Origin: Sulfitobacter noctilucae
GTDB lineage: Bacteria; Pseudomonadota; Alphaproteobacteria; Rhodobacterales; Rhodobacteraceae
Direction: 5' to 3'
NCBI RefSeq assembly: GCF_000622365.1
Contig: NZ_JASC01000014.1
Location: forward strand, 434,001-498,000
Length of the DNA: 64,000 nucleotides
Position numbers and translations under genes: made by a program. This document shows, piece by piece, positions 1-6,421 of the stretch (position 1 is its first letter; each line of letters starts with the position of its first letter). The notes beneath the pieces were generated by a model. It searched no databases, had not been told where the DNA came from, and saw only the letters and a program-made list of their open reading frames with translations.

Positions 1-36
1 AAAAGGCCTGCGGCAGGTGGTTTCCTGCCGCAGGCC
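1..36 (-). terminator. Rho-independent terminator of the metY-like gene
   Basis: A perfect 13-bp inverted repeat (5-17 with 24-36) with a 6-nt loop is followed on the minus strand by four T residues (1-4). It lies about 40 nt beyond the stop of the sulfhydrylase gene, so it is placed to end that transcript. Confidence 0.85.
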
Positions 37-74
37 AGATGAGCGTCAATCAGCCCATGTGACATAGATTGATA

Positions 75-1364
75 TCAGGCGGTGGCCTGCGCGAGTGCTT
101 GATCCAGATCTGCAATCAGATCGTCGGCATTCTCGGTCCCGATGGAAATACGCACGACATTTGGCCCGGCTCCAGCGGCTTCCTGCTGCTCCGGTGACAA
201 CTGGCGGTGGGTGGTCGAAGCCGAGTGGATAACCAAAGAGCGCGTATCGCCGAGGTTGGCCACATGGCTGAAGATCTCCAACCCGTTAACCAGTTTGACG
301 CAAGCCTCATAACCGCCCTTCACGCTGATGGTGAACAAGGCACCTGCGCCTTTAGGGCAGACCGTTTTCGTCCGTTCATAATAGGGTGAAGATTCCAGAC
401 CGGCATAGGTGACCTTTTCAATGCGGTCGTCCTGCTCTAACCAATTCGCGATTTTCACGGCGTTTTCGACATGCCGTTCCATCCGCAGTGACAGTGTCTC
501 GGTGCCCATCAGCGTGTAATGCGCAGCCTGTGGGTTCATCGTCATGCCTAGATCGCGCAGCCCGATGGCAATGCCGTGAAAGGTAAACGCCAGATTGCCA
601 AAGGTCTCGTGAAACTTCAGACCGTGATAGGCAGGCTCCGGCTGGCTCAGTGAGGGGAATTTGTCGGTCGCGGACCAGTCGAAGTTCCCTGAATCCACGA
701 TACAGCCGCCGGTGACGGTGCCGTTACCGGTGAGGTATTTCGTGGTGGAATGAACGACCAGCGTCGCACCATGTTCGATGGGGCGGCACAGAAACGGGGT
801 TGCTGTAGTGTTGTCGATGATCAGGGGCACCTGCGCGGCATCGGCGATATCGGCAATGGCACGCACATCCATGATATAGCCGCCGGGGTTCGCGATGGCT
901 TCACCAAAGACGGCGCGGGTGTTGTCATCAATGGCGTCTTTCACCGCATCCAGATCGTCGAAGTCGACGAATTTACATTCCCAGCCGAAGCGTTTGATCG
1001 TGTGGCTGAACTGCGTGACCGTGCCGCCATAAAGGCGCGTCGAGGCGACGATGTTCTTGCCCGGACCCATCAGCGGGAACAGCGCCATGATCTGTGCCGC
1101 GTGCCCCGAGGAACAACAGACTGCGCCGACGCCGCCTTCCAGTGTGGCGATGCGCTCTTGCAAAACCGCCACTGTCGGGTTGGTCAGGCGTGAATAGATG
1201 AAACCGACTTCTTGCAGGTTAAAGAGCGCCGCAGCATGGTCCGCATCGCGAAAAACATAGGCGGTGGTCTGGTAGATCGGCGTCTGGCGCGCGCCCGTCG
1301 CAGGGTCGGGCCGGGCCCCTGCGTGAATTTGCAACGTGTCAAAGCCGTAAGATGTATCGGTCAT
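75..1364 (-). CDS. metY: O-acetylhomoserine sulfhydrylase (aminocarboxypropyltransferase), PLP-dependent
   Basis: Protein of 429 residues in the Cys/Met-metabolism PLP enzyme family (fold type I). It should replace the acetyl group of O-acetylhomoserine with sulfide or methanethiol to give homocysteine or methionine in the cytosol. The lysine that holds PLP is seen in STTKYLTGNG (Lys about 209), and the family N-terminus TLQIHAG and the segment YSRLTNPT are present. The start at 1364 was chosen because AGGAGG lies 7 nt upstream; an upstream extension is open but has no family similarity. The length is normal for MetY (about 425-430). The nearly 200-nt leader shows no riboswitch that I recognise. 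MetZ/CysD-type paralogs are the main alternative names. Confidence 0.92.
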   Translation of the reverse strand: MTDTSYGFDTLQIHAGARPDPATGARQTPIYQTTAYVFRDADHAAALFNLQEVGFIYSRLTNPTVAVLQERIATLEGGVGAVCCSSGHAAQIMALFPLMGPGKNIVASTRLYGGTVTQFSHTIKRFGWECKFVDFDDLDAVKDAIDDNTRAVFGEAIANPGGYIMDVRAIADIADAAQVPLIIDNTTATPFLCRPIEHGATLVVHSTTKYLTGNGTVTGGCIVDSGNFDWSATDKFPSLSQPEPAYHGLKFHETFGNLAFTFHGIAIGLRDLGMTMNPQAAHYTLMGTETLSLRMERHVENAVKIANWLEQDDRIEKVTYAGLESSPYYERTKTVCPKGAGALFTISVKGGYEACVKLVNGLEIFSHVANLGDTRSLVIHSASTTHRQLSPEQQEAAGAGPNVVRISIGTENADDLIADLDQALAQATA

Positions 1365-1558
1365 GCTGTTCCTCCTTGATAGCCCGTCTAGCGGGGTTGG
1401 GGCAGGGTTTATGCCATGGCCGCTGGGCAGACAAGGGAGCGCAGTGACTGGGGGACAGAGGTTTATCCGGCGACCTTTGACCAAGACGGGTGTTTTTTCG
1501 AGGAGGCAGGCAGGCAGAACATCCGTCTGCCATCTTGGATCAGAAGCCACATTGCCTG

Positions 1559-1616
1559 AACATACATAACAAGTATGTTGACGACAGCTGCCATTCAGCA
1601 TACATGACAAGTATGT
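1559..1616. promoter_or_regulatory. Tandem palindromic operator pair upstream of the RHH-like gene
   Basis: Two near-identical 17-19-bp imperfect palindromes, CATACATAACAAGTATG (1561-1577) and CATACATGACAAGTATG (1599-1615), start exactly 38 bp apart. Each has CATAC/GTATG arms and a 7-nt spacer. They end about 20 bp before the start codon at 1637, in the space between divergent genes. Inference: binding sites, most simply for the ribbon-helix-helix-like protein encoded just downstream. Confidence 0.6.
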
Positions 1617-1636
1617 TTTGAGCAGGAGATGTCAAA

Positions 1637-2224
1637 ATGGGTAAAATAGAAAAAATCAAAGCGCCCGAAAGCGAAGCCGCCACCAAGCGGATGGCGAGAA
1701 AAGCACGGCGCATGGAGGCCATCGCCAAAGCCTCGACCGTGACATTTACATTGGAGCCAGCAGTGCAGCGCTTTATGAGTGCGCAGGCCAAGGCCGCTGA
1801 TATGAACATGACGCATTATATGCAGATGCTGGTGGAAACCCACGTCATCGCCACCGCGGATCAGAATGATCCGCTGGCCGTGCGTTTGGCCGCCAAACGC
1901 TTTGTCATCAATCACGCCGTCACTTTGGCGGGTGAAATGGACGCGGCTGGCAAATTCGAAGAAGACTTTATCCTGAAGGTCGTGCAAGAGGCGCAGACCT
2001 CGGCCGAGTTTACGGAGCAATACGCGCTGGCGTTAGGCGGTAAGGAAGCCGAAGGCACACGCGCTGCAAAGCGCGCCGCCGTGTCGCTGAACCAACAAAT
2101 CGGCCGCGTGATCAAGAAAGCCGCCGGTGCACGCAGCAAACGCAATGAGCGGGGAAGGATCGCCCGTGCTACCGTGCAGGATGCGATCATCTCGACCTAC
2201 ACCTTGTTGGAAAAACCCAGCTGA
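1637..2224 (+). CDS. Ribbon-helix-helix-like DNA-binding protein, function unknown
   Basis: Protein of 195 residues. Residues about 1-30 are very basic. Residues about 32-70 look like a ribbon-helix-helix fold: a strand TVTFTLEP, a first helix AVQRFMSAQAKAAD and a second helix MTHYMQMLVETHV. The rest is helical and ends in a basic, Arg/Lys-rich tail. AGGAG lies 8 nt before the ATG. Two tandem palindromes sit directly upstream, which fits autoregulation, since RHH repressors bind cooperatively to repeated sites. No known target or named family is recognised. The RHH call rests on pattern only. An alternative is a helical protein without DNA-binding function. Confidence 0.6.
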   Translation: MGKIEKIKAPESEAATKRMARKARRMEAIAKASTVTFTLEPAVQRFMSAQAKAADMNMTHYMQMLVETHVIATADQNDPLAVRLAAKRFVINHAVTLAGEMDAAGKFEEDFILKVVQEAQTSAEFTEQYALALGGKEAEGTRAAKRAAVSLNQQIGRVIKKAAGARSKRNERGRIARATVQDAIISTYTLLEKPS

Positions 2225-2231
2225 AACCGGG

Positions 2232-3236
2232 TTAGCGGATCCAGAAACCGTTCTTTTTAATCTGATTGCGGATCATCTGTTCCTTGCGGGGCAGGTGATC
2301 CTGATCAAACAGCGCCCGCACCTTGTGGCCGCGCCCCTGATAGACAGTCCGTTTAATCGCATTCGACCCCTTTAACACTTTCTTAAGCTTATTAGGGGCT
2401 GCGATCTTCTCCAGCACGTCGATCACCCGTTCGCTCTCGCGCGCGTAGAGCAGGGGCAGGAAGCGGTAATGGCAACTGACCTCACCGTCCAGATAGCCCG
2501 GTGCCAGCGCATCACGCCCGCCCCCCAACGCGTGGATGACAAGCGGTAGGGCGACCTGATCAAGCCACGGGTCAAAACTCTGGGCGCAAAGCTCGACGGG
2601 CGGGCTATCGCGGATCGCCAGCGCGTATTCGAGAAACTTCGCCCCGAACAGACGCGGGCAGCGGTAATAGAAAAAGCCAGCGTTAAAGTAGAGATAGCGG
2701 CGCCAGTATTCATCTGGCTCGCTGAGGTCGAGACTGCTTTCGAAATCCAGCCCGAACTTGTCATAAAGCGATTTCCAAAGCGCGGTATATCCCGGACCAT
2801 AGAGTTGAGGCTCTGGCCACGTCCCTTCGCGGCGCAGCGATGCGCTGGGCCGGTCAAAGTCGAAGGGCACCTTAGTGATATCGCCCGTAATTAGTGTATC
2901 CGTGTCAAAAAACACGAAAGGCTCGCCCTTGGGCAAAACCTTGAGCATCTCGATTTTGTTGCCGTAGGGATAGGTCTCACCGAAGTAGGTGTTGGTAAAG
3001 GGAATGATCTCGGCCCCGAAATCAACGAGGGCGGCGCGGATGTCGGCGTCTTTGATGCTGGGATCGTTTTTCCAGCGCACGCCCGCCTGGGGTTCCGCGA
3101 CAATCAGCCGTCCTTTAAAACCGGGGCTGCAGTGTCGCAAGGAAGCGGCAAACAGCAGGGCCTCATATGCAAGCCTGCCATGTTGGCCGACGATAACAAT
3201 GTTGAAGGTTTGCGGGACCGTTGCCTTGCCTGCCAT
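2232..3236 (-). CDS. Glycosyltransferase-like (GT-A type) protein, specificity unknown
   Basis: Protein of 334 residues. A DTDTLITGD segment (about 111-119), preceded by the hydrophobic strand PFVFF, resembles the DxD metal/nucleotide-sugar site of GT-A glycosyltransferases. Other family-like pieces are the N-terminal strand FNIVIVGQHG and the segment YLYFNAGFFYYRCP (compare the FNSG motif of such enzymes). The ATG at 3236 was chosen; it has only a weak Shine-Dalgarno sequence, and a TTG at 3290 is also open. The C-terminus is strongly basic. There is no signal peptide, so it should be cytosolic or membrane-peripheral. It ends 7 bp from the convergent RHH-like gene. No acceptor can be inferred. 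Confidence 0.6.
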   Translation of the reverse strand: MAGKATVPQTFNIVIVGQHGRLAYEALLFAASLRHCSPGFKGRLIVAEPQAGVRWKNDPSIKDADIRAALVDFGAEIIPFTNTYFGETYPYGNKIEMLKVLPKGEPFVFFDTDTLITGDITKVPFDFDRPSASLRREGTWPEPQLYGPGYTALWKSLYDKFGLDFESSLDLSEPDEYWRRYLYFNAGFFYYRCPRLFGAKFLEYALAIRDSPPVELCAQSFDPWLDQVALPLVIHALGGGRDALAPGYLDGEVSCHYRFLPLLYARESERVIDVLEKIAAPNKLKKVLKGSNAIKRTVYQGRGHKVRALFDQDHLPRKEQMIRNQIKKNGFWIR

Positions 3237-3594
3237 GAGTATACTGCGCCTGTGTTTTTTCCCACCATACCCCGATTGTGGCCTTCGCAAAAGAATGCAT
3301 TTCCGATCAGATCAAAAGGAGTCTCGCTGAAGCGCGAGGCGCTTTCTTCGCCGGATCGCGTTCAGCTTCACGACCAAACGAACGATTCGCAGCCGCCGCG
3401 CAACGCGCTGACCCTGCATATTCCACAGTAACGCGGCGCACCGTTTATTGCCGCCAAGGCCGAAACAATTCCCGTCACCAATCCCGACAAAACGGCGCCA
3501 ATGGTGCGCAAATATGGCCAATTTGTGGTTTTGCGTGACTTGGAACAGGCGCTGCGGCTACCGAAACCTATTATTCAATTTGTCAGGAGCTGTT
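3237..3594. other. Divergent intergenic region, no gene seen
   Basis: This 358-bp space separates the glycosyltransferase-like gene (minus) and the repeat protein gene (plus). It must hold both promoters. Open frames in it lack ribosome sites and protein-like composition. No clear palindrome or terminator was found. Confidence 0.5.
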
Positions 3595-5784
3595 ATGACA
3601 ACCGCATCATCATCCGCAAAAGTCCCCGTCACCGTTACGTTGGGATGTGACCCGCAAGTCAACGTCATCCTGACGGAAACGCCCACCGGTGCGATCTTTG
3701 TTTCTATCGAACCTGCGGACCCGTCGCAGCCCATCGGTGACATCGACGGCATCTTTTTCAACCTTTCGGATGATAGCACGCTGGATGCGATCAACTTTTT
3801 CCCCGACGCGAATGGCGGTTCAATCTTCTCTCCTGTAACCGGTATCCAGGCGGCAGTGAATGATGTGGACACCCTGGCCAATGGCGCTCAAGTCGCGGAC
3901 GGCTACGACATCGGCGTGCAATTCGGCACCGTTGACGATTCGACCGAAGGCACAGTACCGCAGGCAAACTTCACGATTTTCTCGGACAACGGACCCCTGC
4001 TGCTGGAAGATCTAGATCTCGACAGCCTTGCCACGGTCGTGAACTCCGATGATGGCAATGGCCTGGTGCTGACCACGGGCGACGCACCCGGTGATGCACC
4101 TGTGCTGGTATCCAAGGAGATCCTGTTCGAAGACTTTGACGATTTGCACTCGGTTACCGATTCCGACGCTGTGGAAAGCAACACCGGCTGGACAACCGCC
4201 TGGGACAAGCTGGTCACCAACGGCCACTACGATGGCACCGTGACGTTCGAGGAATTCGCAACCGAGGGCCCCGTCACGCTGACGATGGACCTGACGACGC
4301 ATAACACCCATGTTTTTGAAAATTCCGGTCACAACGCCGACAGCCTCCGCGTGGAAGTGAACATCGACGGTCAAGGCTGGGTTTTGCTGGACGAATATCA
4401 GGTCAACGACCACGGCAATGCGATCGTCGGCTCTGAAACCGGCCAGTCCTTCAACGCGAATGGTGCAACAGTTAGCTACTCTGGTGGTATCCTTGATACC
4501 GCTCAGGACAGCGCGCAGTTCCGCGTCGTGTCAGACATCTCGGCCAACGACGAAGTGATCAAGATCGACAACCTGTCGATGACTGGCACCGAAGCTCAGG
4601 CAAGCGGCGGCACCACGACGCAAATCGTCGTCCAGGAAGCCTTGGCAGATGACTTTGATGACCTGCACCGCGTCTCGGATGCGGATAGCGTAGAAAGCAA
4701 CACAGGCTGGACAACGGCCTGGGACAAGCTGGTCACGAACGGTCATTACGACGGCACAGTGACCTTTAATGAAGTCGCGACCGACGGCCCCGTCACGCTG
4801 ACGATGGACCTGACGACGCATAACACCCATGTTTTTGAAAACTCCGGCTGGTCCGAAGACAGCCTGCGCGTTGAAGTGAACATCGACGGACAGGGCTGGG
4901 TCTTGCTTGACGAATATCAGGTGAATGACCACGGCAATGCCATTGTGGGCTCTGAAACTGGCCAGTCATTCGATGCGCATGGTGCAACGGTCAGCTACTC
5001 CGGCGGCATCCTTGATACCGCGCAGGACAGCGCACAATTCCGGGTCGTTTCGGATATTTCGGCCAACGATGAAGTGATCAAGATCGACAACCTGTCCGTG
5101 ACAGTCTCTGACGAGGTTGTTGTGGAGGGCGGCGAAGTCTGCGTGCCCGAAACTGTGCTGAGCGAAGACTTCGAAGACATCCACACGCCCGAAGAGAGTG
5201 ACGCAATCGCTAGCTCTGACAACTGGGCGGTTGATACCCATTATGGTGATCTGAATACGGACGGCCACCGCGATGGCACGCTGGAATTGGAAACCATTGA
5301 ATCGTCCGGTCCGACCACAATCAGCTTTGACGCTGCGGCCGGCTGCATCAAGAATTTCGAAAACTCAGGCTCCAACGAAGACAGCCTGCGCCTTGAAGTG
5401 AAGATGAACGACGACAACTGGGTGTTGCTGGACGAATTCCGCGTGAACGATCACGGCACCGAAATGGTCGGGTCAGAAACCGGCCAGACCTTCGACAGCA
5501 GTTATTCCACACTGTCTTATTCCGGCGGCGTCTTGGATGAGGCGGACGGCGACGTCACGTTCCGCTTTGTCTCTGACATCTCGGCGACAGACGAAGACAT
5601 CTACATCGACAACATCGAAGTCACAGCCTGCGATGCCCCTGCGGACACCGGCGATGACTGTGACGCGCAATACGACGTCGGCTATGTCGCGGGTGTGCCG
5701 ATCCTCAAGCCGATCGACGAAGATCAGCTCAAGGACATGGATGCTGCCGAGGAAGATCTGCTAGAAGAAGATATGATGGTCTAG
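3595..5784 (+). CDS. Large acidic protein with three tandem beta-rich domain repeats
   Basis: Protein of 729 residues, very rich in Asp, Glu, Gly and Thr, with few basic residues. The first 180 residues form a separate region containing the segment DGIFFNLSDD. Then come three tandem units of about 172 residues, each beginning with a DF(D/E)D(L/I)H motif and holding (V/F)FENSG, SLR(V/L)EV, GWVLLDE-like and VSDISA motifs. Units 1 and 2 are almost identical; unit 3 has diverged. The composition and repeats suggest an extracellular, possibly Ca-binding or carbohydrate-binding beta-sandwich protein. No classic signal peptide or RTX nonapeptide is seen, so export, if any, would use an uncleaved or C-terminal signal. 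AGGAG lies just before the ATG. A strong terminator follows. The family is not recognised. Confidence 0.75.
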   Translation: MTTASSSAKVPVTVTLGCDPQVNVILTETPTGAIFVSIEPADPSQPIGDIDGIFFNLSDDSTLDAINFFPDANGGSIFSPVTGIQAAVNDVDTLANGAQVADGYDIGVQFGTVDDSTEGTVPQANFTIFSDNGPLLLEDLDLDSLATVVNSDDGNGLVLTTGDAPGDAPVLVSKEILFEDFDDLHSVTDSDAVESNTGWTTAWDKLVTNGHYDGTVTFEEFATEGPVTLTMDLTTHNTHVFENSGHNADSLRVEVNIDGQGWVLLDEYQVNDHGNAIVGSETGQSFNANGATVSYSGGILDTAQDSAQFRVVSDISANDEVIKIDNLSMTGTEAQASGGTTTQIVVQEALADDFDDLHRVSDADSVESNTGWTTAWDKLVTNGHYDGTVTFNEVATDGPVTLTMDLTTHNTHVFENSGWSEDSLRVEVNIDGQGWVLLDEYQVNDHGNAIVGSETGQSFDAHGATVSYSGGILDTAQDSAQFRVVSDISANDEVIKIDNLSVTVSDEVVVEGGEVCVPETVLSEDFEDIHTPEESDAIASSDNWAVDTHYGDLNTDGHRDGTLELETIESSGPTTISFDAAAGCIKNFENSGSNEDSLRLEVKMNDDNWVLLDEFRVNDHGTEMVGSETGQTFDSSYSTLSYSGGVLDEADGDVTFRFVSDISATDEDIYIDNIEVTACDAPADTGDDCDAQYDVGYVAGVPILKPIDEDQLKDMDAAEEDLLEEDMMV
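4132..5640 (+). repeat. Three in-frame tandem repeats of about 519 bp
   Basis: Unit starts are at 4132, 4651 and 5167 (GACTTTGA or GACTTCGA). Copies 1 and 2 are offset by 519 bp (173 codons) and share long exact blocks, for example from 4267 and 4786 through the segment encoding HNTHVFEN. Copy 3 is clearly related at protein level only. This pattern indicates recent duplication or gene conversion between copies 1 and 2. Confidence 0.9.
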
Positions 5785-5806
5785 GTTCCGACCTGATCCA
5801 TGATCC

Positions 5807-5842
5807 GGCCGCCGTCCTTCACTGGGCGGCGGCCTTTTTTTA
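5807..5842 (+). terminator. Rho-independent terminator after the repeat protein gene
   Basis: An 11-bp stem (5807-5817 with 5824-5834, one G-U pair) with a 6-nt loop is followed by a run of seven or more T. It begins 23 nt past the stop codon. Confidence 0.9.
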
Positions 5843-5941
5843 TTGGCGGAAGCGACCTGAGTTTGCTTAGGCGTCAACGTCTTGACCCTGGAAGAGCAGG
5901 GGTGTCAGCCGCACTGGGCCCAATAATCTGAATGTTGGGAA

Positions 5942-6002
5942 AAGTGGTGGGCGACCCTGGAATCGAACCAGGCGTGCGTCTCCGCGAGGGAGTTACAGTC
6001 CC
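5942..6002 (-). other. Left att site: 3' fragment of tRNA-Tyr
   Basis: A 61-bp exact copy of 37875-37935. It covers the anticodon loop, variable arm, T arm, acceptor 3' strand and CCA of tRNA-Tyr on the minus strand, then breaks off into unrelated sequence at 6003. It cannot form a tRNA. The repeat break just beyond the anticodon loop is a common crossover position. Confidence 0.92.
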
Positions 6003-6037
6003 TATGAAGTCTATGTATTTCAATAGGATATTTGTGT

Positions 6038-6082
6038 TTGGTCCCAAGCATTCTGCATAGATACGGAATACAGTTGGGACCA
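6038..6082. repeat. Candidate integrase arm-type sites, left end
   Basis: TTGGTCCCAA (6038-6047) and TTGGGACCA (6074-6082) are inverted copies of one 9-10-mer, 36 and 72 bp inside the left att core. The same 9-mer occurs twice near the right att core. Confidence 0.6.
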
Positions 6083-6224
6083 GCATTTTTTTGAGCGTAC
6101 ATAATGCGGCGCGGGGGTAAATAGCGACACGAATGGCGGATTGCGGACATTCGCTGCGTCAGCGAAAGTTCTCGGCCAGACTGGCAAAAGCGGCCCTTCA
6201 AGCCCTGGACGACCGAAGCCCGTA

Positions 6225-6263
6225 TGCTATCTGCGCACCAAGGTCGGCTGTGCGCAGATAGCA
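6225..6263. repeat. Perfect 14-bp inverted repeat in island edge sequence
   Basis: TGCTATCTGCGCAC (6225-6238) and its exact complement (6250-6263) surround an 11-nt loop. There is no T-run on either side, so it is not a standard terminator. The surrounding 6003-6421 region shows no credible gene; it may be a remnant of an older insertion. Confidence 0.7.
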
Positions 6264-6421
6264 ACCTTTGCAAAGTCGTGGTCAGCGGGCTGCTTTGATG
6301 GGGAGAACGGCCCAGAGCTGCCTTTCAAGTCCCCACTGCACCCTGCAATGTAGCTTCCACGATGTTCTGTGTGGATGCAGGGAGCACTAAGCATCGGCGT
6401 TTGGCGGTGGAAGAAGCGTTT

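Noticed and set aside
1365..1560. Possible SAM-II-type riboswitch in the metY leader
   Set aside because: The leader has a GGTCAAAGGTCG stretch and small hairpins, but I could not fit the SAM-II pseudoknot or the SAH and SAM/SAH folds. Not claimed.
5942..6002. A second functional tRNA-Tyr gene at the left island end
   Set aside because: The 5' part (acceptor 5' strand, D arm and 5' side of the anticodon stem) is missing, so it can only be an att remnant.
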